Source: Pseudomonas cyclaminis
Lineage (GTDB): Bacteria > Pseudomonadota > Gammaproteobacteria > Pseudomonadales > Pseudomonadaceae
Direction of reading: 5' to 3'
DNA length: 64,000 nucleotides
NCBI RefSeq assembly: GCF_015163715.1
Contig: NZ_JADDUM010000030.1
Coordinates: 1 to 64,000, forward strand
In this document: one piece after another, positions 37,909-47,703 of the stretch
How the letters are laid out: every line of letters starts with the position of its first letter
How positions within the stretch are numbered: position 1 is the stretch's first letter
Made by a program: the position numbers and the translations under genes
The notes under the pieces: model-generated
The model's input: only the letters and a program-made list of their open reading frames with translations
What the model was told of the DNA's origin: nothing
Databases searched by the model: none

Positions 37909-38949
37909 ATGTCAGAAGAACCACGTCGAAAATTGCGCCCCACCATGGCGGATGTCGCGCGCGAAGCCGGTGTCAGCCTCTCCACCGTCGACCGTGTGCT
38001 GAATCTGCGCGCAGACGTGCGTACCGACACCGCGCACCGCATTGCAACCGCAGCGGCACGCCTGGGGTTCCATGCCAAAGGGGTTCTGGAACAAAGGGTC
38101 CTGAATGACAAGCCGACGGTGCGGCTGGGTTTCCTGCTGCAAAAGAGCGGCGTGGCGTTCTACCAAGGGCTCGCGCAAGCGCTGTCCAACGCTTCGGCCA
38201 CGTTCGCCTACGCACGCATCCGTGTAGTCATCGGTTATCTGGACGACCTCGACCCGGCAACGGTGGCGCAGCGCATCCGGGCCCTGGGTGAGCAAGTCGA
38301 CGGCGTTGGCGTGGTGGCGGTCGATCATCCGCTGGTGCGCGAGGCGATCTCTCGCCTGCAGGACGCTGGTGTTCCGGTGGTCGCGTTGATTTCGGAACTG
38401 GCCGGTCCCGCTTACGTCGGGCTCGACAATCGGTTGATGGGCCGCACAGCGGGGTGGTTCGCCACCCGGTTGGCCAGGCAGCCGGGTTCGGCAGCCGTGA
38501 TGGTCAGCAGCCAGCGTTTCCAGTGCCAGGAGTTATGTGAGCTGAGTTTTCGCAGTTACTTGTCCAATCATTCTCCGGAGTGGGAGCTGCTCGCGTCACG
38601 CCTGACCCTTGAGGACGATGACTTCGCGTATGGCAATGCGCTGGATCTGTTGCGCGGGGAACCCGATCTCGCCGCCTTATACGTGGCTGGCGGCGGGATC
38701 GCGGGGGTGCTGCGTGCATTACGCGAGCTCAAACAGCAGCAGGTCAGGCTCCCGGTGGTGGTGTGTCATGACCTGACGGCCCTGACCCGGGAAGCGCTGA
38801 AGACTGATCTGGTGCAGGCGGTGCTCTCGCACCCGGTGGTGGACGTGGCGGAGCAGGCGGTCAAAGCCCTGGTCGCCGCCGCCTCGGACCCCAGCCTGGT
38901 CGCCAGGGTGATCGTGCCCATTCAGATCGATGTCAGCGAAAGCATCTGA
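37909..38949 (+). CDS. LacI-family transcriptional regulator
   Basis: 346 residues. The N-terminal helix-turn-helix and hinge are MADVAREAGVSLSTVDRVLN (about 13-32), followed by a sugar-binding periplasmic-like domain. In-frame codons reach back to 37798, but ATG 37909 (MSEEPRRK), with an AAGAGA ribosome site, gives the normal domain start. It is divergent from the isomerase/oxidoreductase unit and most likely represses it in the absence of the sugar. Confidence 0.88.
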   Translation: MSEEPRRKLRPTMADVAREAGVSLSTVDRVLNLRADVRTDTAHRIATAAARLGFHAKGVLEQRVLNDKPTVRLGFLLQKSGVAFYQGLAQALSNASATFAYARIRVVIGYLDDLDPATVAQRIRALGEQVDGVGVVAVDHPLVREAISRLQDAGVPVVALISELAGPAYVGLDNRLMGRTAGWFATRLARQPGSAAVMVSSQRFQCQELCELSFRSYLSNHSPEWELLASRLTLEDDDFAYGNALDLLRGEPDLAALYVAGGGIAGVLRALRELKQQQVRLPVVVCHDLTALTREALKTDLVQAVLSHPVVDVAEQAVKALVAAASDPSLVARVIVPIQIDVSESI

Positions 38950-38969
38950 CGGCGGCTCGGGCGGGTGCG

Positions 38970-39449
38970 TCAGCCCGCACAGGCGCCGGTGATGGCCTTG
39001 CCGGCAAATCGGTCCTTGATCCACGTTGTCACGTCAGCGAGAGAAGTTTGGAGCATCCCCACATGATCTCCAGGGTACGCACGCAGTTCGAGTGAGTTGC
39101 CCGCCGCGCAGGCCTTCTTTGCCTGAGCTTCAATCACGGCAGGCGGCGTGGCATCGTCGGCCGTACCGATGACCACCAGCAACGGGCCTGCAGTGGCCTT
39201 GTTACCCACTTGGTTGATCGCAAAAAAATCAGACACGTAGGGCTGGGTGGACCAGTCTTTCTTCAGCACGTCGCCGGGTTTTGCCTGTGCGAACGCTGCT
39301 TGCGCATAGAAATAGCAACCCTTGCTCACCAGATCGTCATACCGTGCGGCCGCGTCGGCGATAGTCACCGTAATAACCCGACCTGGCTGAAACTTCGCTC
39401 CTTGAATGATTCCAGGGCTCAGCAACCGCAGTCTCCGTCCGTGACTCAT
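38970..39449 (-). pseudogene. C-terminal remnant of a secretory lipase/alpha-beta hydrolase
   Basis: About 150 residues match only the end of an alpha/beta hydrolase. GTADDATPPAVIE carries the acid and YPGDHVGMLQTS the catalytic His, but there is no signal peptide and no nucleophile elbow. The frame opens inside the end of the acyl-CoA synthetase gene, so it has no start of its own. The 5' two-thirds of the gene appears lost. I treat it as a degraded gene. Confidence 0.6.
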
Positions 39450-41086
39450 GTGTCGAGTGCCTGCTGCCTGGCGATTTCCTGGTTGCGCAGGATAAACCGC
39501 TGCAACTTGCCGCTGGGGGTCTTGGGCAGGTCTTCGACAAACTCGATTTCCCGTGGGTAGGCGTGGGCGGCCAGGCGCTGTCGGACGTGCAGGCGCAGCA
39601 CTTCAGCCAATTCGGCGCTGGGCGGGTGCTGACGGTCCAAGACGATAAACGCCTTGATCAGCTCGGTACGTTGCGGGTCAGGTTTGCCGATCACCGCCGC
39701 TTCGATCACTGCTGGGTGTTCGATCAGTGCGCTTTCCACATCGAAAGGCCCGACGCGATAGCCGGATGTCGTGATCACGTCATCGTTACGGCCGACAAAG
39801 CTGATGCTGCCGTCGTCATTGAGCTCGACGATATCGCCGCTCAAGTAATAACGACCGACAAACGCCTTGGTGGGCATGCCGAAGTAACCCTTGAACCAAC
39901 ATAGAGGAGAGCGCTCGCGATCCACCGCCAGCACACCCGGCTGGCCTATGGGCAGTTCCCGCTGGGCTTCATCCAGCACGACAATCCGGTGGCCGGGCAC
40001 CGCATATCCGGCCGAGCCCTCACGTACCGGATGCTGCAACCCGTGGTGATTGCACAGCACCATGCCGATTTCGGTTTGCCCGTAATGGTCGTGGATAACC
40101 ACGTCAAGCTCCGCGGCGAACCACCGGATGACTTGCGGGTTGAGCGGCTCGCCGGCGCTGCTGATGACCCGCAGGTGACCGCGTACGGCATTGGCGAACT
40201 CGGCGCCTGCTGCGATGAGCAGGCGATAGGCCGTCGGCGAACCGGCCAGGTTGCTGATCGCATACTTGGCGATGATTCGGCAGGTACTTTCCACGCTGAA
40301 AGGGCCGTCATAAAACAGCGTGGCCCCGCCGCACGCCAGTGGCCCGGTCACTGCGTAATACAGGCCGTACGCCCAGCCTGGATCAGCGAGGTTCCAGAAG
40401 CGGTCGTTTTCGCGCAGGTCAATTGCATCACGCATATAGCCCTTGAAGGCCAGGACGGCACTTAATGGCACTTCCAGTGGCTTGGCCGGCCCGGTGGTGC
40501 CGGACGTGCACATCAGCAGGAACGGCGCGCTGGCATCCAGCAACTCAGGCACGCACTCTGCGGGTTGGCGTTGCAGTGTGCTCCAGAAGTCGTAATCCCC
40601 TGGAGTCCGAGAATGATCGCCGGTCACGAGAATGCGCGGGCAGTCAGGGATGTCGTCCAGCTTGGGACGATTCTGCGGGTCGGTCACGATCCAGCGTGCT
40701 TTGGAGCAGCCCAGGCGCTGCTCGATCGCCTTGGGCCCGAATGCGGTAAAGAGCGGTTGGTAGACCGCACCGATCCGCCAAGTACCCAAAATCGCAATCA
40801 ACAGCTCCACCGTGCGTGGCATCAGCCCCGCGACACGGTCTCCTGGCCGGACCCCTTGCTCGCGCAGAAAATTACCGAAACGCGCAGCGTGCGCCTGCAG
40901 TTCACTGAACCTGTAGTGCGTGGCACGGCCATCGCGGGTTTCGCAATACAACGCCACGGCATCGCCGTGGGCGTGCCGGTCGCAGCATTCAATGCAGGCG
41001 TTCAAGGCCGTCAACTCGCCTTGCAAGTCTTGGGCGGCCCTGTGTGCATAGTCGAAGGTGGTCACTGCTGAGTCGTAATCGTGCAT
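39446..41086 (-). CDS. Acyl-CoA synthetase of the nitrile pathway (AcsA-like)
   Basis: 546 residues, AMP-forming ligase of the acetyl-/medium-chain acyl-CoA synthetase family. The P-loop is LMCTSGTTGPAKP, followed by DHYGQTEIG, the hinge YYLSGDIVELNDDG and the C-terminal catalytic lysine in LPKTPSGKLQRF. It should convert the carboxylic acid released by the amidase to an acyl-CoA. In P. chlororaphis B23 an acyl-CoA synthetase gene ends the same pathway, and the order here agrees. It lies 46 bp after the GTPase gene on the same strand. Confidence 0.88.
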   Translation of the reverse strand: MHDYDSAVTTFDYAHRAAQDLQGELTALNACIECCDRHAHGDAVALYCETRDGRATHYRFSELQAHAARFGNFLREQGVRPGDRVAGLMPRTVELLIAILGTWRIGAVYQPLFTAFGPKAIEQRLGCSKARWIVTDPQNRPKLDDIPDCPRILVTGDHSRTPGDYDFWSTLQRQPAECVPELLDASAPFLLMCTSGTTGPAKPLEVPLSAVLAFKGYMRDAIDLRENDRFWNLADPGWAYGLYYAVTGPLACGGATLFYDGPFSVESTCRIIAKYAISNLAGSPTAYRLLIAAGAEFANAVRGHLRVISSAGEPLNPQVIRWFAAELDVVIHDHYGQTEIGMVLCNHHGLQHPVREGSAGYAVPGHRIVVLDEAQRELPIGQPGVLAVDRERSPLCWFKGYFGMPTKAFVGRYYLSGDIVELNDDGSISFVGRNDDVITTSGYRVGPFDVESALIEHPAVIEAAVIGKPDPQRTELIKAFIVLDRQHPPSAELAEVLRLHVRQRLAAHAYPREIEFVEDLPKTPSGKLQRFILRNQEIARQQALDT

Positions 41087-41132
41087 GAACGTACCTGATT
41101 GTTATTATTGGAATATGTCCTGTACCCGTGCC

Positions 41133-42404
41133 CTAGTGCGCAGGCGTCTTCGGTGTGGGATCAGCCTGCGAAGATTGCGTCGGAGCCGACAAGGCACACG
41201 CGTTAAAGGCTGCCGCCCCCGGCAGGGCTTGCCAGGCTGCCGGGCCGTTGGCGATCTCCTCGGCACTGAGCAGGCACGTGTCGAGTTCGCGCTGCAATGC
41301 GTCGGTGTCCAGGTCCTGGCCGATAAAGACCAACTCCTGGCGGCAGTCGCCGACAATGCTGTCCCACTTGGCCATGATGCCCTGCAGCCGATATTCATCC
41401 CGCGGCCACTGCGACTGTTCAATGAAATTCCACCAGTGGCCCACATAGTCCCACTGGAACTGCCGGCCGCTTTGCACCAGCAAACCGGTTTCCAGGTGTC
41501 GACTGGCGAGCCAGAAGTAACCTTTGCTGCGTAACAGTCGCCCGTTGCCCCAGGGCCGCTGGAGAAAGTCGAGCAGTCGCTGTGGGTGAAACGGGGCGCG
41601 CTCGCGGTACACCCAAGACGTCACGCCATAGGTGTCCGACTCGGAGGCCGTTGCGTCATGGGCCTCCATTTTTTTCATCCAGCCCGGTGACGCCGCAAGG
41701 CTGGGTAAATCAAACAGATGGGTTCCGAGAATGCTGGACAACTTAACGTTGCCATGGGCCATCGGTACGATCCGTGCGGTGGGGTTGAGGCCTGCCAGAA
41801 TCCCGAGCACAGCCTGGTACCCAGGCTCGTCGATCAGGTCCAGCTTGTTGACGAGAATCACGTTGGCATACTCCACCTGTTCGATCAGCAGATCGGCCAG
41901 ATAACGCGTGGGCGTGTTTTCCTGAGCCTCTTCGCGGGACACGGTGTCCGTTGACTCGAGCAATGCCTGAAAATGACTGCCATCGACCACCGTCACCAGA
42001 GTATCGAGCCGTGCCAGTTCGCTGAGGCTGAAGCCCTCGGCGTCGAGGAAGGCGAAGGTCTCCGCGACCGGCATCGGTTCGGAGATTCCTGTGGATTCAA
42101 TGAGCAGGTAATCGAAACGCTGTTGGCGTGCCAATGCACTGATCTGCTCCAGCAGATCGGCGCGCAGGGTGCAGCAGATACAGCCGTTGCTCATCTCGAT
42201 CAGCTCATCGCGACCACGGTGCAGCGACACGTCGCGCTGCACCTCGGCGGCATCGATGTTGACCTCGCTCATGTCATTGACGATGACCGCCACGCGCAGG
42301 CCTTCGCGATTGCGCAGGATATGGTTGAGCAGGGTGGTCTTGCCGGCGCCGAGGAAGCCTGAAAGCACCGTGACCGGCAGTCGGCCCACCTGGGCGCCGT
42401 CCAT
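41133..42404 (-). CDS. P47K/CobW-type GTPase, nitrile hydratase activator
   Basis: 423 residues, G3E-family metal-handling GTPase. Walker A is [13 protein letters not shown] (about 16-28), the CXCC metal motif is GCICCTLR (C75, C77, C78), and the guanine-recognition motif is NKLD. A C-terminal CobW_C domain follows. Fe-type nitrile hydratases need such a protein for iron insertion. The ATG at 42404 overlaps the restored stop of nthB (TGATG), showing coupling. A longer frame from 42539 is not needed. Confidence 0.9.
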   Translation of the reverse strand: MDGAQVGRLPVTVLSGFLGAGKTTLLNHILRNREGLRVAVIVNDMSEVNIDAAEVQRDVSLHRGRDELIEMSNGCICCTLRADLLEQISALARQQRFDYLLIESTGISEPMPVAETFAFLDAEGFSLSELARLDTLVTVVDGSHFQALLESTDTVSREEAQENTPTRYLADLLIEQVEYANVILVNKLDLIDEPGYQAVLGILAGLNPTARIVPMAHGNVKLSSILGTHLFDLPSLAASPGWMKKMEAHDATASESDTYGVTSWVYRERAPFHPQRLLDFLQRPWGNGRLLRSKGYFWLASRHLETGLLVQSGRQFQWDYVGHWWNFIEQSQWPRDEYRLQGIMAKWDSIVGDCRQELVFIGQDLDTDALQRELDTCLLSAEEIANGPAAWQALPGAAAFNACALSAPTQSSQADPTPKTPAH

Positions 42405-43047
42405 CACGAGGCTACCTTGTCCAGGTAGCTTTCGAACAAGTCGACCACCACAAAACCGCCATATGCCGCATCGCCCCACAGGTCTTTCACGGCAAACTCG
42501 ACATGGTAGGTCGGCTGATGCGCGCCCGCGTATCGCCATGGCCGATCGCGTCCGGGAACGGCCATTTTACGGAGGTGCGATGCAGCACCACGCCTTGCTT
42601 GCCACGCACATAGGCCGGCATGCGGATATGCCCAGCCACGTACTCGTCCCGTACAACCACCCGGTCGCCCACCTCAAAGGGAGGGCGACCGGTGATTGCA
42701 GCGCGACCTTCAGCATGGGCCGGATTCGCCAGCTTGAAGGGCGAGCCCAGGGCCTGATCAAGCTCGGCCTGGGTGATAACGCCTGTTTCGACCAGCAGGG
42801 TAGCGGTCGCGATGACATAGCGTTCGTAGTACTGAGTGCCGACATGCTGGCGAACGTCCAGGCGTTCGACGGCGTGACGGACTTCGTCCACGCTGAATTT
42901 TTTCAGGTGATCGGCACCAATGAACATCAAGCTGTAGGCCAGGTGCTCCCAGTCCTGCTTGAACACTTGCTTGTAGCTCAGGCTGTTGATGGTGTGGGGC
43001 ACTTTGCCAAAGCCTTGGAAACCGCCGAGATCGTGAAAGCCATCCAT
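42404..43047 (-). CDS. nthB: Nitrile hydratase beta subunit, frameshifted
   Basis: The N-terminus [20 protein letters not shown] and the region [20 protein letters not shown] are typical of the Fe-type beta subunit. The continuous frame ends early at 42487. Adding one base at about 42531 continues into [18 protein letters not shown] and ends SYLDKVAS at 42404, giving about 214 residues, the family length. The beta subunit completes the active site with the alpha subunit. The shift is probably a sequence error, because the downstream frame is fully conserved. Confidence 0.88.
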
Positions 43048-43088
43048 AATTGAAACTCCGGAAGTTGAACGGTGATGGGGTGGTGTTC

Positions 43089-43682
43089 TCAGTCAACGCG
43101 GGGCAGGGCGACGCCGATCAACACGTCTTTGGTCACCAGTGCCTGTAACTGTTCCTCGCTCATGTGCTCGGACCCTTCGGGCCGTAACGGCAACACCAGG
43201 TAGCGGCTTTCGGCGCTGGTGTCCCAGACCTTGACCACCACGTCGTTCGGCAACTCAGTCCCCAGTTCACGCAGTACGGTGCGTCCCTCCCGGACCAGGC
43301 GCGCACGAAATTCGAAGCCCTTGTACCACTCAGGCGGCAGGCCGAGCACAGGCCAGTTGGTGCAGGAGCAAAGGCTGCAGACAATCACGTTCTTGACCTC
43401 GGGCGTGTCTTCCAGCGCGACGATGTACTCGCCTTGCGGGCCGGTATAGCCGAACTGGGCGCACGCGGCGGTGCCGTCCTTGAGCAGCAGCGCCCGGAAC
43501 TGCGGATCGACCCACGCCTTGGCCACAATGCGAGCACCATTCTGCGGGCTCCAGCCGTGCTCCATCAGTTGCGTGAGTTGCTCGATGTAGCCTTCGGGAA
43601 TGAGCTCCTTGCTCTTGAGAACTTGAAACAGTGCCCAGGCGCGTTCGCCGGGTGTTGACGCTGTGGAAGTAGAGGGACTCAT
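43089..43682 (-). CDS. nthA: Nitrile hydratase alpha subunit (Fe type)
   Basis: 197 residues. The metal-binding loop VCSLCSCTNW (C102, C105, C107) is the iron form; cobalt enzymes have T and Y in the two variable places. C105 and C107 would be oxidised to sulfinic and sulfenic acids. The enzyme hydrates nitriles to amides. As I recall it, the P. chlororaphis B23 alpha subunit is nearly identical through the core. ATG 43682 has a GGAGA site. It is 41 bp upstream of nthB and follows the amidase gene by 80 bp. Confidence 0.95.
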   Translation of the reverse strand: MSPSTSTASTPGERAWALFQVLKSKELIPEGYIEQLTQLMEHGWSPQNGARIVAKAWVDPQFRALLLKDGTAACAQFGYTGPQGEYIVALEDTPEVKNVIVCSLCSCTNWPVLGLPPEWYKGFEFRARLVREGRTVLRELGTELPNDVVVKVWDTSAESRYLVLPLRPEGSEHMSEEQLQALVTKDVLIGVALPRVD

Positions 43683-43762
43683 TGGGTATCTCCTATCAGT
43701 CAACGCGGTTGTGGTGTGTTTGAAACGTGCCGGTCGTTCTTATTGTTTTTTCAGTAGCAAGC

Positions 43763-45277
43763 TCAGAGCGTGCGCCAGTCCACGGCGGCTTCAAACGCGG
43801 CGGCGGCCTGGTAAATAGTGCCCTCGGCGTAGTGTTTGGCGACGAGCATCAGCCCGACCGGCAGGCCATCTACCCGGCCGCACGGAATCGACATCGCCGG
43901 ATGCCCGGTGATGTCCTGTGGCGCGGTGTTGCCGATCATTTCCAGTGCCCGTGCCACGTACTCGGTGATCGAGCAGTCCGCTGGCGGGTGGGGTTGTGCG
44001 GTGATGGGCGTGGTCGGCATCACCAGCAGGTCATAGTTCTGCAATGCCTTGTCATAGCCTTGCCGGGCAAAGCGGGCGAGGTTTTGCGCCTTGGCGTAGT
44101 AACGCCCGTTGTACTGCGTCAGGCCGTATTGGCCGACAAACATGCACAGCTTGAGCGAGGCGGATAACTGATCAGCCTGCTCGCGCCAGCCAGCTTGTTT
44201 GTCCAGCAGGCCGACGTCGTACAGGCCTTTCCAGTTAAAGCCCGCGCCATTGCCATGCATCATCTGCATGGTCAAACCTTCGCAACCGATGGGGTGCCAC
44301 AATGCCCCCGCCAGATTGTGTTCAGGAATGGACACTGACTCGACATGAGCACCCAAGGCCTCAAGACGCGCGATGGCTTCGCGTACCTTGTCCGCTACAC
44401 GCGGATCCTGGTTGGCCAGCGCAAACCCCTCGTGCAGCACACCGATTCTGAGTCCGCTCAAGCCCCGCGCCAGGTAGCTGCAATAGTCGTCGACTTGAGG
44501 TGCCGCCTGGCGCGGGTCGAGTCCATCGGAACCGGCCATGGCCCGCAGCATCAGTGCGTTGTCGCGCACGTTGGCGGTAATCGGCCCGACATGATCGATC
44601 GTCGCTTCAATCGCCATGATGCCGGTGTAGGGCACTAAACCATGGGTCGGCTTCATGCCGTAGGTTCCGCAAAACGCCGACGGAATGCGTATGGAGCCGC
44701 CTTGATCGCCGCCCACGGCGATGTCCACCTCGCCGGCAGCGACCAGCGCGGCACTGCCTGATGAGGACCCGCCCGCGGCATACCCGTGACGGTGAGGGTT
44801 GTGCACCGGCGCTGGATCAGAGGTGTGGCTGCCCCCCGACAGGCAATAGTGCTCGCAGGTGGCTTTACCGAGGATGGTCGCGCCGGCATCGAGCAAGCGC
44901 GTGACCACGGTGGCATCAAACGCCGGTACAAACCCTTCCAGCGGTGCGGCGCCGTTCATCATGGGCACGCCGGCCAAGGAGACGTTGTCTTTGAGCGCGA
45001 CGGTCTTGCCGGCCAGCAGGCCCTCACGCGCACCATTGACTTCAGTGCGGTAGTACCAGGCGTTCAGCGGGTTTTCCTTGGTCGAAGGGCGATAGCCTGA
45101 ACTACGGTCGTAGCGTATGGGCGGCACGAAGTCAGGCAACTCGTCGACCAGGTCGTATGCGTCGAAACTCGGTTGCATCAGGTCCAGGTAGGACGCCGCC
45201 TGCTCGGGGGTCAGTTGCATGTTCAACTGAGCCGCGATAGCTGACAGCTGATCAAGCGTGGGACGAATAATGGCCAT
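43763..45277 (-). CDS. Amidase (amidase-signature family)
   Basis: 504 residues, hydrolyses amides from nitrile hydratase to acid and ammonia. The Ser-cisSer-Lys triad is in place: K96 (VALKDNVS), S171 (GGSSSGSAA) and S195 ([10 protein letters not shown]). This is the numbering known for the aliphatic amidases of nitrile gene clusters. The N-terminal helical extension (about 1-60) is also characteristic of that group. It heads the amidase-nthA-nthB-GTPase-synthetase unit, with an AraC-like operator 75-111 bp upstream. Confidence 0.95.
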   Translation of the reverse strand: MAIIRPTLDQLSAIAAQLNMQLTPEQAASYLDLMQPSFDAYDLVDELPDFVPPIRYDRSSGYRPSTKENPLNAWYYRTEVNGAREGLLAGKTVALKDNVSLAGVPMMNGAAPLEGFVPAFDATVVTRLLDAGATILGKATCEHYCLSGGSHTSDPAPVHNPHRHGYAAGGSSSGSAALVAAGEVDIAVGGDQGGSIRIPSAFCGTYGMKPTHGLVPYTGIMAIEATIDHVGPITANVRDNALMLRAMAGSDGLDPRQAAPQVDDYCSYLARGLSGLRIGVLHEGFALANQDPRVADKVREAIARLEALGAHVESVSIPEHNLAGALWHPIGCEGLTMQMMHGNGAGFNWKGLYDVGLLDKQAGWREQADQLSASLKLCMFVGQYGLTQYNGRYYAKAQNLARFARQGYDKALQNYDLLVMPTTPITAQPHPPADCSITEYVARALEMIGNTAPQDITGHPAMSIPCGRVDGLPVGLMLVAKHYAEGTIYQAAAAFEAAVDWRTL

Positions 45278-45351
45278 GGTTTTCCTGTCTTTCTATCAAT
45301 TCTGTCCGGGTAGCAATTGAGTCCAAATTAGGCCTCTGTTGCCGTATTCGC

Positions 45352-45388
45352 ATGGTTGAGCAGGACACTTATTTGGCTGAAAAGGACA
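45352..45388. promoter_or_regulatory. AraC-type operator candidate upstream of the amidase
   Basis: ATGGTTGAGCAGGACA (45352-45367) and TTGGCTGAAAAGGACA (45373-45388) are direct repeats with a 21-bp period. Both the sequence and the period match the pair upstream of oxdA at 47427-47463. The site is likely bound by the AraC regulator encoded at 47704. Confidence 0.6.
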
Positions 45389-45395
45389 GCGCGCC

Positions 45396-46265
45396 TCAGA
45401 ACACTTTCAACACCCGCAGATTCAGGCGAGCGCCTTCCTTGAAGCCTTGCTCCACCTCGATGTCCTTGCCGAGCTGGGCCTGGAGTTGCAGCGTGGGATC
45501 GACAAAGTGCGTGACCGTGAAACGCGCATAGGACGTCGATACGCCGTCATGCTGGTCAACGCCGTCGATGCTCGTCGCAGCGCCGGTTACATAGCCGCCG
45601 CCGAGCGCGAAGGTGGTGCTGGGTGTCCAGTTGTAACGCACAGCGGTCTGGTATTCGTACCGCGTGTTTTCTTCGAGTTTTGCGCGGGCTGGACCGTAAT
45701 CGTTATTGGTCGATACCCAGGACACATCCGCGACGGTGTCCAGCGCCCACTGCGTTGAGAAATGGTGGATATAGGCCGCCTGTAACGTCGCCCGCCAGCG
45801 GTTCTCGCCCAGGTTCAAGGCATCCTTCCTGTCGTAGCTGCCGATGGGGATGTACAGGTAGGGCGCCAGGGCGAACACGTCTTTGTTGGCGGTGGGTAAC
45901 GTCCATTTGAAGGGCGCGGTAATGATCGGATCGCCCACACCATGGGTGTCACCCAGCGCACCGACGTCGCCCGAGGCGTTCATGTAGCCGAACGGCAGCA
46001 ACACCTGCGGTTCCCAGGAAAGGTTCTCGGCAAGGCGGATGGCATGGATATACCGCAGGATGCCCACATCGGAGCTGAGCTTGGCGTTGTCCGAGGTTTT
46101 GTGACCGTCTTGATAAAGGTCCGAGCGTTGCGCGTGCTGGTAGTAAAACAGCACGGCATCGGCCCCGGCGGGCAGCGGCTCGAAATCCCCCGGCGAGACT
46201 TCAAGGGCCTGGGTTTTGACAAACGGCAACACTCCCAATACCAGAACAAATCGACTCAGTTTCAT
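45396..46265 (-). CDS. Outer-membrane channel of the phenol MetA-type family
   Basis: 289 residues with a signal peptide (MKLSRFVLVLGVLPFVKTQA). A beta-barrel of alternating amphipathic strands follows (for example DVFALAPYLYIPIGSYD and RYEYQTAVRYNWTPS), ending in aromatic F, as outer-membrane proteins do. It matches the family of putative transporters in aromatic degradation clusters. Its ATG overlaps the oxdA stop (ATGA), so it is co-translated with oxdA and probably admits aldoximes or nitriles. Confidence 0.75.
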   Translation of the reverse strand: MKLSRFVLVLGVLPFVKTQALEVSPGDFEPLPAGADAVLFYYQHAQRSDLYQDGHKTSDNAKLSSDVGILRYIHAIRLAENLSWEPQVLLPFGYMNASGDVGALGDTHGVGDPIITAPFKWTLPTANKDVFALAPYLYIPIGSYDRKDALNLGENRWRATLQAAYIHHFSTQWALDTVADVSWVSTNNDYGPARAKLEENTRYEYQTAVRYNWTPSTTFALGGGYVTGAATSIDGVDQHDGVSTSYARFTVTHFVDPTLQLQAQLGKDIEVEQGFKEGARLNLRVLKVF

Positions 46266-47329
46266 GCCTGGACTCCCTGGGCCGTGGCCGCATCGCGCAG
46301 CATTCCGGTATGGGGGTGGCAGTTGATGTATTCGAAGAGCTGGCTCTTGGCGTCCGACACTGAGACTTCGTGGTACAGCCGTAGCTTCTTCAGCCCTGCG
46401 GCGACGCGAAAGAACGTCACGAAAATGCGCAGGTGGGTCGGGTGGGACTCGGCCCAGCGTTCGAGTTTTTCCACCGAACGCCAGTGGCCGATGTTGTAGC
46501 TGACGTCGAGAAAGTTGCCGTCCATGTCTATATTGCGCACGAACCGGTTGCTGTAGCAGCCCAGGGGCTGGCCGTTGTCACGCAGGAAGTCCATACCGTC
46601 CTGCAAGGTGGGCAGAATTTCGTCGAGGTACAGCGAGCGTTCGTCTGCCTCGGCATCGGCCCAGTCCTGGCCTGAGCGAATCAGCGTGAGGTTGTCATGA
46701 CCCAGGACGACGACCCGTCCGCCTTTGGCGGGATCGCCTGAGATCACTTGCAGCTCACTTGTAGGCTTCATCCAGTCCGTCTGGGAGATCGGGAATCGGT
46801 CACGCATCGAGCCCCAATAACCGTGCTCTTCGATTTCGCCACTGGTTGCATCCATGACCGCACCGACACCTGGCAGGTTTTCCTGGAAGGCGTACAACGT
46901 CTCGAACTGTTCGGCGCGTGGTGCGCTGATTTCACGGAAATAGCCAAGGCCCTCGTTGAGGCGATCCGGTGATGCCCACCAGTCATTCACCGGTGCGCAG
47001 CGCAGCCAGCGGCAATGGGCGGCGGGGTCTTTCCAGTAGCCCACGACAATCAAATTGTCGAAGCCGCTGCTGTCGGTGTGGTGGGTCACGTCGTGGGTCT
47101 GTGGGCCATCGGCCAGGCTGAAACTGTCAACGATATGCCGCACGGCCTGGAGTGCGGCCTCGCGCTGCGTCTGGTCGCGATACTGCACGCCGAGGTAAGC
47201 CATCACCACTTGCTGCAACTGCTCGTCGGCGCGTGCAACCCACATTGGAAAGGGCGGTTGATAGTCTTCGGGTACACGGCGAGACAGGCTGCGCGGGCAT
47301 TTGAGATGTGTGTCGATTGCAGATTCCAT
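46262..47329 (-). CDS. oxdA: Aldoxime dehydratase (heme enzyme)
   Basis: 355 residues. Dehydrates aldoximes to nitriles with a ferrous heme b. Residues described in the OxdA/OxdRE enzymes fall at exactly the published positions: proximal H299 (SHPTHLRIF), distal H320 (RLYHEVSV), R178 (RDRFP) and S219 (LIRSGQDW). The product feeds nitrile hydratase encoded downstream. It is divergent from the AraC regulator, with two AraC-type half-sites about 100-135 bp upstream of its start. Confidence 0.96.
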   Translation of the reverse strand: MESAIDTHLKCPRSLSRRVPEDYQPPFPMWVARADEQLQQVVMAYLGVQYRDQTQREAALQAVRHIVDSFSLADGPQTHDVTHHTDSSGFDNLIVVGYWKDPAAHCRWLRCAPVNDWWASPDRLNEGLGYFREISAPRAEQFETLYAFQENLPGVGAVMDATSGEIEEHGYWGSMRDRFPISQTDWMKPTSELQVISGDPAKGGRVVVLGHDNLTLIRSGQDWADAEADERSLYLDEILPTLQDGMDFLRDNGQPLGCYSNRFVRNIDMDGNFLDVSYNIGHWRSVEKLERWAESHPTHLRIFVTFFRVAAGLKKLRLYHEVSVSDAKSQLFEYINCHPHTGMLRDAATAQGVQA

Positions 47330-47703
47330 CTTGAGCTCCTCGTTATTTTCGTTCAGGCCTACGGCTGGGCTTCAGCGGGTATGAGCTGCTGTGAGGTGGA
47401 AATTAGGCGTGACGGCGAGGCGCCGCTTGGTTCGGCGAGACAACCTTTTGGTTGGAAAAGACACCGCGCAAATTGGCGGCTTGGCCGTGAGCGGCGTTGG
47501 TGCGTCGCTGCCCAGAGCGGGGAGGGTTGTGCCTCGAAATGGGGAGGCGCAGTGCAGTGCTCTTTACCTCGGCGTGCCGGCAAGCACGGTGAGAGTCGCG
47601 TCGTTGGCATCCGTTAAAGCGCCTGGCCTGTTAATTGCTAACGGTGACAAGCCGGTTACACCTTTTCTGGTTGTTATTACACCGCTGTACCGAGGTCAGT
47701 GCC
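47330..47703. other. Divergent oxdA/araC regulatory region, 374 bp
   Basis: It holds the oxdA promoter region with the direct-repeat operator at 47427-47463, and a plus-strand leader before the AraC gene. Some plus-strand reading frames cross it but none has a credible start and domain. No RNA gene was seen. Confidence 0.5.
47427..47463. promoter_or_regulatory. AraC-type operator candidate upstream of oxdA
   Basis: TTGGTTCGGCGAGACA (47427-47442) and TTGGTTGGAAAAGACA (47448-47463) share 12 of 16 bases with a 21-bp period, two helical turns. The same motif pair lies upstream of the amidase at 45352-45388. Confidence 0.6.

Noticed and set aside
47359-47617. Short frames in the oxdA/araC spacer
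   Set aside because: No ribosome site or domain, and the space is better explained as a regulatory region.
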